From Myoxocephalus aenaeus (Eukaryota; Chordata; Actinopteri; Perciformes; Cottidae), in contig JBAMJR010000066.1 of NCBI GenBank assembly GCA_038501785.1, forward strand, positions 161,001-225,000: a stretch of 64,000 nt of DNA, written 5' to 3'. The notes under the pieces are model-generated. The model searched no databases. It had not been told where the DNA came from and saw only the letters and a program-made list of their open reading frames with translations. Position numbers and translations under genes: made by a program. Of the stretch, positions 12,187 through 62,879 are shown in pieces (position 1 is the first letter of the stretch; each line of letters starts with the position of its first letter).

Positions 12187-14169
12187 TGCTCCACACTCCA
12201 AAGCCCCCAGCCGCTCATGTGGGCAAAGGACAGCTCCAACAGAGGCGAGCAGGTAGGTTTGTACACACAGCTTCCCCTGCGGGACCCGGAGTGAGCGGCT
12301 GACTTGATGTGAACCAACAGCACAGCTGTTTGAACACGGGCCGGGCACTCGCTCAAGGGACGGAGGCCGCTGCGCCGCGATGCCCTGCAGGCGTGTTGTG
12401 TGCTCCAGCTGCACCCATCGGTAACCGTCAGTGACACACACACACACATAAACACAGACACAAACATGGGCAGTTAACCAGGCGCACACACACACACACA
12501 CACACACACACCTGTCTTGACGGAGATGATGACATCACACGTACACAAATCAGGAGACAACGCTTGCCGCAGTCAAACCTTTAGTGTGATTCACAACAAA
12601 CAGATTGAATTCATTACATTTTTGCCTTTTATAATAATTTCTCGCTCTGGTGCCCGTTTGATTTCCAATAAGGTATTTTTCCACCCCACACACACACACA
12701 CACTCGCCGCTTGCTCGCTGTCGCCAACTTCTGAAGCGACAGCACGGCCGCCGTTTGAAATTCAGCAGGTCCATTGTTTTTATTTGTTTTATTGACGAGA
12801 TGTGATGATGGTATTCATGATGAGCGTCAGATGAACCCAAAATAGCTCGCAGGGGGAAAGACATATTTCAAGAGCAAAATGGCGGAGGGAGGGGGACACA
12901 CACACACCTTTAAGTCTTCACCAGGAGACGGAAGTGAATGAATATAAGGATTCATAATAAATAAGAGTGCGGTCCGGATAAACAGTGGCAGACAGAACGG
13001 GCCGGAAGAACTGGGTTTGGAATTTCCATTATTACTGAACCACAATGGTGTCCTTCTCAAACTCCTTCAGCAGACACATCCCACACACACACACACACAC
13101 ACACATACACACAGAAACACACACACCACCAGCCGAGCCATGTGCATACATGCATACTGAGACGGCACAACAAACGGTGACCTCACAAGCCCTCCAGTGC
13201 AGGAAAGACAAACCCCGCCGCATGTGGCAGCAGTGACACGCCACATGCGGCGCCAGGCAAAAATTTACATGCAGATGGCCTGCAGACAAGCCGGCGCTGT
13301 CAAGTTGTCCACTTGTTGTACGGCGCGCCGTCCTGCCGACGCTTAGGATTTATCCCCCTGCATGTCATTGTGTGGCGGCTGCACTGGAGCGATGCATTAC
13401 CGATGCAGAGTGCTCGTAACACCAGTCCGCAGCCCGGCCAGCGGCTCTTTGAGGCCGTGCTTAATGGGAGCGGTTGGGTTTCTGAAGTGGGGTCGTGTGA
13501 GGTGCTGTTCCATAGTCAGTGCATCGTCCACAGTAGATGCTGGGAGAAACAGACAGGATTACCAGTACGGCAATGTGCTGGAGGGGAAGCGGCATTAACG
13601 CATTTTAGCCAACTAAAAAACAAACAAAAAAACATCAGTTTACGTGCGTGTGTGTGTGAGTTGCTGAGCTGCCGTTGCCTCGGTCGGTGAGTTTGGGGAT
13701 TTAAAGGGTTCATCCAAGTCAGACTGTAACAGACTAAGCGACCGAGGCAGCGGGAGATATTTCAAAGAAAAAGGGTTCTCCCCTTTAAAAGACATGCCGG
13801 CTTTGTGCCGATCCCATGCAGTTCAGAATAAATGGGCTTATTCCCAATTGCCGAGAAATTGCAAATCTTGCAGAAATCTCAAAATGGCCCAAGTTGTTGA
13901 GCAAATCCCAGGATGGATTTTTCTACGTTGCCCCTCAAGGTCTTGGTGTCTTCATGTGGTATTTGGGAGGGACTTATGACCAGTTTATCAATTTTTTTTA
14001 TTATTATTATTTAGCACCAAATCTGTCGCAAATGGTATCACCTTGGGAACGGGCTTCACATACTTCCATCATAACGAGTTAACTTGTGTTTTGTATCAAT
14101 GACTAGAATAACTTGACACACTGCTGAGCTTCATCTCAACCATGAATGTCTGAGAATAAAGCAGATGTT
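12185..14169. other. Intergenic with several (CA)n tracts
   Basis: Short CA repeats occur near 12436, 12485-12511, 12688, 12897 and 13083-13105. No gene was recognised. Confidence 0.5.
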
Positions 14170-14930
14170 TAGTGTGAATGTGTGTGTGTGTGAGAGTGTG
14201 AGAGAGAGAGTGAGAGCGTGGGAGTGTGTGAGAGAGTGAGTGAGTGTGAGAGAGTGAGTGGGAGTGGGAGAGAGTGAGTGAGTGAGTGAGTGAGTGAGTG
14301 AGTGAGTGAGTGAGTGAGTGGGAAGAGTGAGTGAGAGTGTGAGAGCGTGGGAGTGTGTGTGAGAGTGAGTGAGTGGGAGTGGGAGAGCGTGGGAGTGTGA
14401 GTGGCAGTGTGAGTGAGTGAGTGAGTGAGTGAGTGAGTGAGTGAGTGAGTGAGTGAGAGTGTGAGTGAGAGTGTGAGTGAGTGTGAGAGTGAGAGTGTGT
14501 GTGCGTGAGTGTGAGAGTGAGTGAGTGAGTGTGAGTGAGAGAGAGTGTGAGAGAGTGTGTGAGTGAGTGTGAGAGAGTGTGCGTGAGTGTGAGAGTGAGT
14601 GTGAGTGAGTGTGTGAGTGAGAGAGAGTGTGAGAGAGTGTGTGAGTGAGTGTGAGAGAGTGTGTGAGTGAGTGTGAGAGTGAGAGAGAGTGTGAGAGTGA
14701 GTGTGAGAGTGAGAGAGAGTGTGAGAGTGAGAGAGTGAGTGTGTGAGAGTGTGAGAGTGAGTGAGTGAGTGAGAGAGAGTGTGAGAGAGAGAGTGAGAGC
14801 GTGGAAGTGTGTGTGAGTGTGAGAGAGTGAGTGAGTGAGTGAGTGAGTGAGTGAGTGAGTGAGAGTGTGAGAGTGAGTGAGTGAGTGAGAGAGAGTGTGA
14901 GAGAGTGAGTGAGTGTGAGAGAGTGTGTGG
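14170..14930. repeat. Degenerate (GTGA)n / (GA)n satellite
   Basis: About 760 bp built from GTGAGT, GTGAGA and GAGA steps with no other sequence. It is strongly purine-skewed on the plus strand. A related short tract lies at 20732-20860, next to the DIRS-like element. The long open frame on the minus strand (Ser/Leu/Thr/His only) is an artefact. Confidence 0.95.
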
Positions 14931-15848
14931 TGGAAATAATTCTATACTCGAGTGGAGAGTTCAAAGTTTCCAATCAAATATCAAAAACAAACAAGCAAGC
15001 AAAGTTTCTCTGGTCAAAACAAAATGTCCCCGTTCGTTCATTCAAGAGAATCATATACAAAAGTGGCACAATCCGAATTAACAACAAAACCAATATGATC
15101 AGCTCCCATAGACAGATCACGTAATTTGGACGCATCCCCCTAGAGAATGAAATCAAGGTTAGACAAATGAATATCAGAGAGATTCAGACGAGGAGCGCAC
15201 AGAACTCCTAGTTCTGCAAAACAGTCACGCCATCCTCGAGTTCTGGAAGAAGAGATTTAGGGTTAAAAACATTGCAGCGTCTAAACGTCATGTTCGCATA
15301 ACCAACAACATCTCTAAAAGGCTTTTTAAGCCACAGCACGGAGACAACGCGTTTGTCCTGCTGCGACCAAATCTAGCTGAGTCAATACAAGAGGTTCCAA
15401 GCTTATCTCTAAAGGGCCTCTTTACAGAGGGCAGGTAACTGCCAATAGCCCCAATGAGGCGAGCATATGCATATAGTCTACTGTCAAAACCCTAAAGCAA
15501 ATCAAAATTGACAAAAACATGTTGCATCTGAAGATACTTAAGACAAAAAAAATGGTATTTGGAATAGTGGCTCACGGATGACTTATTTGGATGCATTAAT
15601 TGCATGTAAGTCCTGAACAAACCTTCACTCTTTTGATGCTCCTTTATCTCTGTTTTCTCTTTTCCCTCAACGGAAAATGTAAGTACAGACAGGTGAGCTA
15701 TTGCAGGGGATGATTACGCCTGCCTGCAAAAGAAAGTTAACACAGGAGTTATGCCATCAATAGTTTCAGTGATGTTTTGCAAAGCCGAAACAAGAATTTA
15801 GGTGTGATGACCACAGGTTGTGCATTTCTGATGAGTCCTATGTCATAT

Positions 15849-16301
15849 TTACCCGTCACCCATGAAGAGGAGCTTCCTGTAAGAGTGAGGGAGACTGCAG
15901 GCGTCAGCAAGAAATGAGACAGTGTGTAGTTTATCATCATCAAACAAATACACAGAGCGTAAGGCAGATGTGCAAGGATAGAATAGTTTTTTGTAAATAC
16001 CTGTGCGCAGTGAATACATCACCTGAAAATCACCTGTTGCTTCCAATCTGTGATAGACTGAACACAAAATAGACACAAAATATCCCAAGTCACTCCACTG
16101 ATCAGTCTGATACTGGACAAGGAGACGTGTGGGTGGGAGGCGTCCACTTTGAGCAGCTGTTCTAGGGTCTGTGAGGATAACAGAAAACTGTACATCTCCG
16201 ACTAGACCACACATAGTTAGAACATTGAAGAATAGTAATATTAACATTGCAAATCCTAAAACAAATTTATTCATATGAAGCATATTTTCCCAAGGAAACA
16301 T
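15849..16301 (-). pseudogene. Unassigned ORF with signal-like N terminus, possible retroviral env remnant
   Basis: A 150-codon frame on the minus strand. A hydrophobic segment (FVLGFAMLILLFFNVLTM) near its start resembles a signal peptide, followed by a cysteine-containing stretch. No family is recognised. It lies downstream, on the same strand, of gag-like fragments at 17211-17923, so an envelope remnant is the simplest guess. It could equally be chance. Confidence 0.25.
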
Positions 16302-17210
16302 ATGCTGTGCACTGCATGTGCATGGAACTCATTACTTCTTCAAAATGGAAAATGACAAGAGAACAATGTTGTTCCAGCTCTCTTTCTACTAGAAAATATA
16401 AACAAATAAGCCACTAATACACTTATCTGTGATGTGCTATCTTGGACCATGGTCATGTTGGATTGGAGTGCGTACGACTTTTTAAACCTTTTAAGTGTGG
16501 AAATCAAACTGATTAATATACGTCAGCTTCAAGTCTCTGCCGAACAAATTTACCGCATAGCAAAAAAAAAAAATTGCATGCTTAGTTCTTGCTCGAGAGA
16601 GCTCCTTTTTCTACCGTAAATAAGTTATTTTAAACGTCAAACCTAAGGTTCCTTAAAAATAGACATATTGTCCACTAAGTTTACGGTGAGACAAATCCTT
16701 TTGTTCCACAAAACTAAGTTTGTGGTTCCTGAATCCACAAGAAAAAGAAAAAAACTTTAAAATCCCCTTACTATTTAAAAAGACACTGTGGTATTATATA
16801 AATATATATAGTATATACATGTATGTCCCTGCAACTAACTTTGATGCCTGTTCTAAATATGTGATTGTATCTGTGCATGTACGTGCGTGTATGTTCGTGT
16901 GTTTGCGGTTAGTAGAGCATGCTTTTCTTCATTTGCATGTGTTGTGTTGTGTGTGTGTTTGTTTCTCTCACCCCTCCTGCTTCGTACACAAGATTTTCTT
17001 GTTCTTTAAATGATTGACATATCTACTCGTTCTGGAAACTGGACTGTGATCCCAGCGCAAACTGCTTTCACAAAGTTTCTTGTACTCTAGATTGTCAGTT
17101 AGTAACATTTCTTGTCATGCGTTGAGCAGCCTGGGCCATGGTTTCTTGAGCCACGTGCAGTTCTTCTTCTTTCGACTCAAGTCTTTTTCCTTTTGAGGCC
17201 ACAGCTTGCT

Positions 17211-17923
17211 TCATGACACATGAGGTCTGAGGTGGGCTTCTTCACAGCCGATGCAGCTCAGTGTTACTGCTGCAGAGATGGCACTCTCAATTAGCTGAGA
17301 CCTCACCTCTGGCTCTTGGTTTCTTGCTTGTCCGTTGAATACAGCGTGTAGCTTGGTGTAGTCTTCTGTCGCTTTAAGCAGCTGGTTGTCTGCAGGCAGT
17401 TGATTGGCTGGTGGTGAATACGGTGGAGGGCATGCGTCTGAGATCAGGATCCATCTTGTGTGCAATAAGAGAGAAAAAGATTTCTGAGAAGCTTTGTAAG
17501 CTCTGGTCGTGTTAGCATCTACTTCAGGCATCATTTCACATATTACCTTCCTTTCCCTACATTCTGCTTCATCGTTTCCCATTTTTAAACACCTTTTGTT
17601 ACTTTCTATGGTTTCCAACCATTTCATCTTAACTCACTATTTTGTTTAAGCAGGCAAACAGTCTAAAGATTCATCTCCATGTCATTCTTTTTCTTCTTTT
17701 TTTCCCATTGTTCAAGACAACACTTGTTTTTCTCAATCTTCTCTAAGTCCTTGAACTTAACTGTTTTTGTATTTTTCTCCATTTTCCCTTTTTTTTTTTT
17801 CCTCACTGGAAATCCATATTTTATTCCAGTTTTTAAGCATCCGTTGCTTTGGTCTCCATATTTCCGTGTCATTATGTCCACCATTGCCCCCTGAGGGGTG
17901 GGCTTAACATTCTTTCCACCCAT
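17211..17923 (-). pseudogene. Broken retroviral gag-like fragment
   Basis: Two minus-strand frames, 17663-17923 and 17211-17627, lie end to end but in different phases, so the gene is broken. The first opens with MGGKN, an N-myristoylation-type start as in matrix proteins. The second carries PPPYSPP, a late-domain motif typical of retroviral Gag. No protease or reverse transcriptase was seen nearby and no LTR pair was identified. The fragment is old and non-functional. The assignment rests on motif order only. Confidence 0.45.
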
Positions 17924-18204
17924 TATTTCAGGCGTGGCGAGTACTCCTTAATAAAATATATTCGTCAATATATTTTCTAGCTTCTTTTCTTTTCGGAAAA
18001 GCTACAAACCTTATCTGTCATTTACAGTTCAGCTCACTTTGTAAGTAGGTCAAAGGTCTTGGTATTTACCGTCCCCTTTCTTCCTCCTTATCTCGCTGAC
18101 ACTGTTTTTATACAGAACTCGTATCTATTCAGTCCAACTGATATAGATACAGTGGCCAACCTATTGGAATGCGATCTTCAAAATAAAGGTATTTTAAAGT
18201 TTCA

Positions 18205-19303
18205 AAACGTTCTGTCTCATGTGGCCCTGTGGGGCCTCAGGGTAAACAGGGAGAAGAGCTCTCTGAGCCCTTCTCAGAGCATAACCTTTATCGGGCTAGC
18301 TCTGGACGCGGCCACTATGAGAGCCTGTCCATCGCCCCAGCGTGTGGACGACATCCCCCGCAGCCTTCCCCTCTTCCGAGGGGGCAGGCGTTTGCCCTAC
18401 ATCCGTTTTCTTTGCCTATTAGGCAAATTGACAGCAGCCTCGGCTGTCGTTCCCTTGGGCCTGCTGTCGTTGCGCCCCTTGCAGAGATGGCTGAACAGCT
18501 TTCGCTTGGACGCCAGGCGCCACAGGAACAGAGCAATAGAGGTGTCACAACAGTGCCTTCTCGCTCTCTCCCCATGGAGGAAGAGAGCATACCTGTCAGG
18601 GGGTGTTCCCATGGGCGTGGTCCCATCCCGTCGGGAGGTCGTCACGACAGACGCCTGCCTCTCAGGGTGGGGCGCAGTGTGGCAGAACAGGACTGCTCAG
18701 GGGCAGTGGTCCGCTCAGGACCACATGGAGCATATCAATGTTCTGGAGCTGCAGGCAGTGCACCTAGCGCTCAAACACTTCTTGCCTCACTTGAGAGGGA
18801 GACATGTACTTGTTCGGTCGGACAACACCTCGACCGTGTTCCACATAAACCACCAGGGGGGCACCAGGTGATGGCGTCTCCATCCAGAGGTCGTGCACAG
18901 CATCTGGGGCCTCTTCGGCAGAGCACAGGTGGATCTCTTTGCCTCAGAGATATCAACCCACTGCCCCCACTGGTTCTCCCTGATGGAGAGGACCAGTCCT
19001 CTGGGTCAAGATGCCCTGGCTCACACATGGCCAGAGGGCCTCCTTTATGCTTTCCCTCCATTTCCCCTGATCTTGCCAACGCTCCTCAGGGTTCTTCAGC
19101 AGGGCCACAGGCTGGTGCTGGTGGCCCCCTTATGGCCCGCCAGGACTTGGTTTCCTCTGCTGCACAGACTCTGCTGCGGGACGCCATGGCGCCTCCCCGA
19201 CAGGAGGGATCTCCTATCGCAGCTAGGGGGTCGGATCTGGCATCCCGACCCCAGCCGCCTGCAACTATGGGCCTGGCCGTTGCAGGGCCCGACCGGCTGC
19301 TAA
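18205..19303 (+). pseudogene. DIRS-like RT C-terminus plus RNase H, with an in-frame stop
   Basis: One frame encodes the RT thumb side and then RNase H, including VVTTDACLSGWGAVW, HINVLELQAVHLAL and VRSDNTSTVFHIN. A TGA at 18869-18871 interrupts it, after which the same frame continues with QVDLFASEISTHCPHWFSL, typical of the DIRS C-terminal region, up to a stop at about 19303. The N-terminal RT catalytic part is absent. It cannot make an active polymerase. Confidence 0.8.
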
Positions 19304-19317
19304 GCAGCTGCACAGAA

Positions 19318-20319
19318 CCAGTCAGGAGGACTATTCTGAATGCCAGAGCGCCATCTACCCGTCTACAGTACGAGTGTAGATGGAGACTATTTTCTGACTG
19401 GTGTGGGGTTCACAACATGGACCCAGACCCAGTACAGTGCCCAGTGCAGACTGTACTCGAGTTTCTGCAGTCCCTCCTAGATAAGGGCCGGTCTCCCTCT
19501 ACCCTAAGGGTCTACGTGGCTGCTGTCTCATGCCAGCATGCTAAAATCAACAACGGCACTGTAGGGAGCCACAAGCTTGTGTCCCTCTTCTTAAAGGGGG
19601 CTCGGCGACTGCGACCTCCGAGCACCCCGAGGGCTCCTCCATGGGACTTGTCCGTGGTGCTGGACACCCTATGTTCACCTCCCTTTGAGCCCCTGACAGA
19701 GGCAAAGCTGCGATGGCTGTCGGCAAAGACAGTCTTTCTCCTGGCCATCACTTCGGCAAAACGAGTAGGCGAGCTACACGCCCTGTCGGTGAGCGAATCC
19801 TGTCTAAGGTGGAACCCAGACGGCTCTGGCGTCACACTGTGGCCTAATACAGCATTCCTTCCAAAGGTGCTGACACGCTCGTACCTCAACCAACCTATCC
19901 AGCTCGCACAGTTTGACCCTCCAGTGGGGGAGGAGAGGTCGGGGCTGCTGTGCCCGGTGCGGGCCCTAAGAGCCTACGTCGAGGCCACCGCAGGCATACG
20001 GCGGTCGGAGCAGCTTTTCGTCTGCTATGGTGGACCTAGGAAGGGCCGTGCCCTTTCTAAACAGCGCCTGTCCCACTGGATAGTGGAGGCCATTGCCTGT
20101 GCCTACAGAGCGAGTGGCCGTGCGCTGCCATCCAGAGTGAGGGGCCACTCTACCAGGAGTGTCTCCACGTCATGGGCAACCATGAGAGGTGTGCCCATGG
20201 AGGATATATGTGCTGCTGCCTCATGGGCATCACCGAGCACGTTCACCAGATACTACAGGGTGAACGTTGCCACCCCTCACCCACTGGGGGTGGTTCTTCG
20301 TCCAACTTCCTCCGCATGA
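19318..20319 (+). CDS. DIRS-like tyrosine recombinase, uninterrupted frame
   Basis: The frame is open from 18229, but the recombinase homology covers roughly 19318-20319, partly overlapping the RT/RNase H frame as is usual in DIRS elements. The expected residues are present: Arg in AKRVGELHAL (codon 19762-19764), HxxR in GHSTRS (His 20146-20148, Arg 20155-20157) and Tyr in FTRYYRV (one of the codons 20251-20256). The enzyme class integrates a circular DNA copy without target-site duplication. The frame is intact here although the element as a whole is defective, so recent insertion is likely. The true start codon is unknown. Confidence 0.75.
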   Translation, partial: PVRRTILNARAPSTRLQYECRWRLFSDWCGVHNMDPDPVQCPVQTVLEFLQSLLDKGRSPSTLRVYVAAVSCQHAKINNGTVGSHKLVSLFLKGARRLRPPSTPRAPPWDLSVVLDTLCSPPFEPLTEAKLRWLSAKTVFLLAITSAKRVGELHALSVSESCLRWNPDGSGVTLWPNTAFLPKVLTRSYLNQPIQLAQFDPPVGEERSGLLCPVRALRAYVEATAGIRRSEQLFVCYGGPRKGRALSKQRLSHWIVEAIACAYRASGRALPSRVRGHSTRSVSTSWATMRGVPMEDICAAASWASPSTFTRYYRVNVATPHPLGVVLRPTSSA

Positions 20320-20419
20320 GTCAGACGAGGTAGGTTCCTTTACGTTCCTCGTGACTTTGTTGGTATAAGTCATCCAGTGTGAAACACTTCCTCTGGCGGT
20401 CAGTAAGGATGAAATAGAA

Positions 20420-20700
20420 CGAAAGTTACGAAGGTAACTACGGTTCTATGAATCCTGGATGACCGCCAGAGGTCTTGGTCACTCGGAATCTCGTGATTTC
20501 GCGAGAAGATTCCGTAGAACCGAGCTCGGGATGATGCCGGAAGTTATACCCGGCTGGGGGTCACCCGAGGTCACACACGTGACTTTGTTGTTATAATTAC
20601 TCGAACTGCGCAAGCGCGATATTGAACATATCCAGTGTGAAACACTGCCTCTGGCGGTCATCCAGGATTCATAGAACCGTAGTTACCTTCGTAACTTTCG
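20420..20700. repeat. 53-bp perfect inverted repeat at DIRS 3' end
   Basis: Arm 20420-20472 (CGAAAGTTACGAAGGTAACT..GACCGCCAGAGG) is the exact reverse complement of 20648-20700, separated by 175 bp. It is probably part of the terminal repeat and internal complementary region used in DIRS replication. Confidence 0.9.
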
Positions 20701-20731
20701 TTATATGCATATGCATTTTTCCCATCACAAG

Positions 20732-20860
20732 AGTGAGTGTGTGAGAGTGAGAGAGTGTGTGAGAGTGAGAGAGTGAGTGTGAGAGTGAGAGAGAGTGTGA
20801 GTGTGTGTGAGAGAGTGTGAGTGTGTGAGAGAGAGAGTGAGAGAGTGTGTGTGTGTGTGC
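20732..20860. repeat. (GTGA)n/(GA)n tract beside the DIRS element
   Basis: The same motif family as the 14.2-14.9 kb satellite, starting about 30 bp after the last DIRS repeat. Confidence 0.85.
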
Positions 20861-20889
20861 CCACTCAGCAACACGTTTGCAGTGCAACA

Positions 20890-21545
20890 GTATTTGACGT
20901 TTTAAAAGCTCACTCCTCCAGCAGCCACCACCTTCGTCAATGTCAACCTCCCGTTGCTCCTTCAGTCTCTGAAGTGCAACACGTTGTGGTGTGTTAGTGT
21001 GTGTTAGTCTGTGTTAGTGTGTGTTAGTCTGCGTGAGCCGGCGGCAACAACAAACACACATTAAGAGTTTCCATCTCGGCCACAAGCTCCCACGGCATCG
21101 CTATGCAGAACCTCCGTGCTGCGTGGTCACCTCCTCTCCAGCAGCGGATTGATTCTGTTAGACAGTTCGTGGGTTCGAGCGCTGAGTGCTTCTCTTTTGT
21201 CTCGCCGTTTGAGCGACTGTCAGCTGCCGCGTCTTTCTCGGCTCGTCCTCTTATTACGGCACGCGCCGGTCGCACTCGTGCCGCCGCCGCCTCCTGAGTG
21301 CTCCGACCGCCGGCTCATGATATTGCTATGCCAACCGCACGCTGGACATGTTTTTGCTTGGCTTTTAAATAGTTTTGCTGGCTGTATTTCGGATAGGGAT
21401 GCATTACCAGCAGGTTTGCTCTGACTGCTGAGTCAGTCTGGCTTGTTGGAGTTCACGTGCACAGCGAGGTGTTCATGCACGTCGGGCTCCGGAAAGGAAA
21501 TCAAATGGACACAAAACGACAGGATGCTTAAAACTGGCCGCCGCC
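20890..21545. other. Intergenic, 3' of lig1
   Basis: No gene was seen. A short GTGTTAGTCT repeat lies near 20990-21030. Confidence 0.5.
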
Positions 21546-21551
21546 TTTATT
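21546..21551 (-). terminator. lig1 polyadenylation signal
   Basis: The minus strand reads AATAAA about 97 nt after the lig1 stop codon, giving a short 3' UTR. It is the nearest canonical hexamer. Confidence 0.6.
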
Positions 21552-21648
21552 TTTCACTCGACATCACATAAAGAAAAGAAGCTATTTACAATTATTTTTG
21601 GGAGACCGCCGTCGATCACTATTCACTGGAGACGACGACGACAGGAGA

Positions 21649-61350
<39,702 letters not shown>

Positions 61351-61495
61351 GTTGTCGTTAAACTTCTTCCTTCCGACAGATAGGAGATTACAACTCACGT
61401 TGATAGTTAAAATGCAGAACAGGGTGCAACACACACGTACAAACACGCAAACTCCCGCGCTGCGGAATAACACGAAAGAAAAAAAACTTAGATTA

Positions 61496-61513
61496 TTCGG
61501 CGCCAAAACGTCA
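61496..61513 (-). promoter_or_regulatory. E2F-like and CRE-like motifs in lig1 promoter
   Basis: The minus strand reads AAAATGACGTTTTGGCGCCGAA. It contains TTTTGGCGCC, a strong E2F consensus match, beside TGACGT, a CRE half-site. It lies about 150 bp upstream of the lig1 ATG. E2F control would fit an S-phase replication ligase; this is inference from motif and position. Confidence 0.5.
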
Positions 61514-62528
61514 TTTTAACCAAAGATCGTGAAGAAGAGAGGAGCCGTCACTCGTTTGATAATATCTGGTCTGTTTTCCGGTCTGCAAAAAATAAAAGCC
61601 CGTGCTTCTCTGCTGGTCTATTCTGCTGGATTTACAGTGAAAACAGGAACAATCTAAGATACTGTATCCTTTAAAAACAGTGTTAAATACCATGCAACAT
61701 TATAATTCACTAATACAGTAGGGAAATTCATTATATTCGGTTTTATTTGATATTGTTTGCAATATTAAAAGATAATATAATCGTATTATGAATGCAGTGT
61801 ACAACAACCCACTATAAATTAACATTGTTGCCTTTTTACATACAAAATAACAACCTAAACTAAACTAAAAGGAATAATAAAATAAACAGGGTTCACTTAA
61901 AGTATAAAACATGGACTAATGTAATAAGATATGTCTTTTTGAAGAAGAAAAACAAACAATGTTTCATGTGTAAAAGTGAAATCCATCTTGCAGTTTTCCC
62001 AGCGTTCTGATTTGGATTTAGTGTTCCCGGAAATTATTTACAGAGTGACACATCCTACTCTCTGTGACACATCTCTGCTCTGACTCTCTCCTCGGGAAAT
62101 AGCAGTGTTGTGAGATAGCAACGATGCTACCGCCCCCTGCTGTGTCGGAGTGGCACCCGCAGCCACAGGCGGCTGGTCCTGATGCTGCAGAGAAGCTCCT
62201 TTCATGAAAATGTCACGTTGTCTGTTTTGAATGCATCATTTATGCAGCTCTCGTTACTTCCATGGAGTCAAAGGGAGAATGCAAGACAGACTGCTGGATA
62301 ATTTAAGTCCACTGCTTTATTTACTCAAACGCAAAGTACCATGCTGTTAATTACTTACATGTGCTGACAGAAGAAAAGTAGCTTCCTCTGGGTTTTCTAT
62401 AAAAGACTAAAACACACACATCATGGTCCAACTTAATAAATAAAATGAATAACAAACTAATGTGCGATGAGCTAAAAAACACACACAAAAGAGGTGCGTA
62501 TTTGAGAGATTTGAGGAGGCAAAGTCTG
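61514..62528. other. lig1 upstream region
   Basis: No exon was recognised. A CTCF-like sequence (CGCCCCCTGCTGT at 62131-62143) lies about 780 bp upstream of the lig1 ATG. AATAAA hexamers on the minus strand near 62317 could serve a gene to the right. Confidence 0.4.
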
Positions 62529-62529
62529 T

Positions 62530-62756
62530 TTATTCTCTTTCTGTCTGTGCACAATCCCCCACCCTCCTCTCCTCTTCTGGAATTTCAGTCTGTTTCACTC
62601 CACCAAACAGGTTTCGACTGATGTGGTTCAGATCCCACGGCGCGGGGCCCTTGTGTGGCGCAGGGCCGGAGATGAAGGGGAAGTGGCCGTGGAGGGCCCG
62701 GGGCGGCGGGATGGGCTTCGGGAGGCAGCAGGGCAGCAGGAAGGGGTGAAGCGCTG
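62530..62756 (-). CDS. Possible last exon of an unidentified gene
   Basis: On the minus strand an acceptor-like tctctctgtttcctcccag at about 62757-62775 precedes a GC-rich open frame, LHPFLLPCCLPKPIPPPRAL..APWDLNHISRNLFGGVKQTE, ending in TAA at 62530-62532 with an overlapping AATAAA. Codon usage resembles the exons of the neighbouring genes. I do not recognise the protein and no other exon was identified in the remaining 1.2 kb. It could be spurious. Confidence 0.3.
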
Positions 62757-62879
62757 GGAGGAAACAGAGAGAGACGCATCCATCAAAGTCCAAAAGAATT
62801 CTGTCGTCATGAGTTTCGTGCGCCACCGAGAGCGCAGATATGAATTCATCAACGGTCAGACGTTCATTTAACAAATCTA

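Larger units (their letters stand above)
18205..20705 (+). mobile_element. 5'-truncated DIRS-like retroelement
   Basis: The element starts within the reverse transcriptase (..LRVNREKSSLSPSQ) and continues through RNase H and a tyrosine recombinase. It ends in the inverted/direct repeat structure expected of DIRS elements. The arms 20420-20472 and 20648-20700 are a perfect 53-bp inverted repeat, and a related direct repeat (CCAGTGTGAAACACT..CCTCTGGCGGTCA) occurs at about 20371 and 20630. There is no integrase and no LTR. The 5' repeat, gag and most of the RT are missing. Confidence 0.85.

Noticed and set aside
14131..14973. 280-codon minus-strand open frame rich in Ser, Leu, Thr and His
   Set aside because: Translation of the (GTGA)n satellite; no start context, no family.
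18229..19303. N-terminal part of the 696-codon plus-strand frame as recombinase sequence
   Set aside because: This stretch overlaps the RT/RNase H frame, and only the downstream part shows recombinase motifs.
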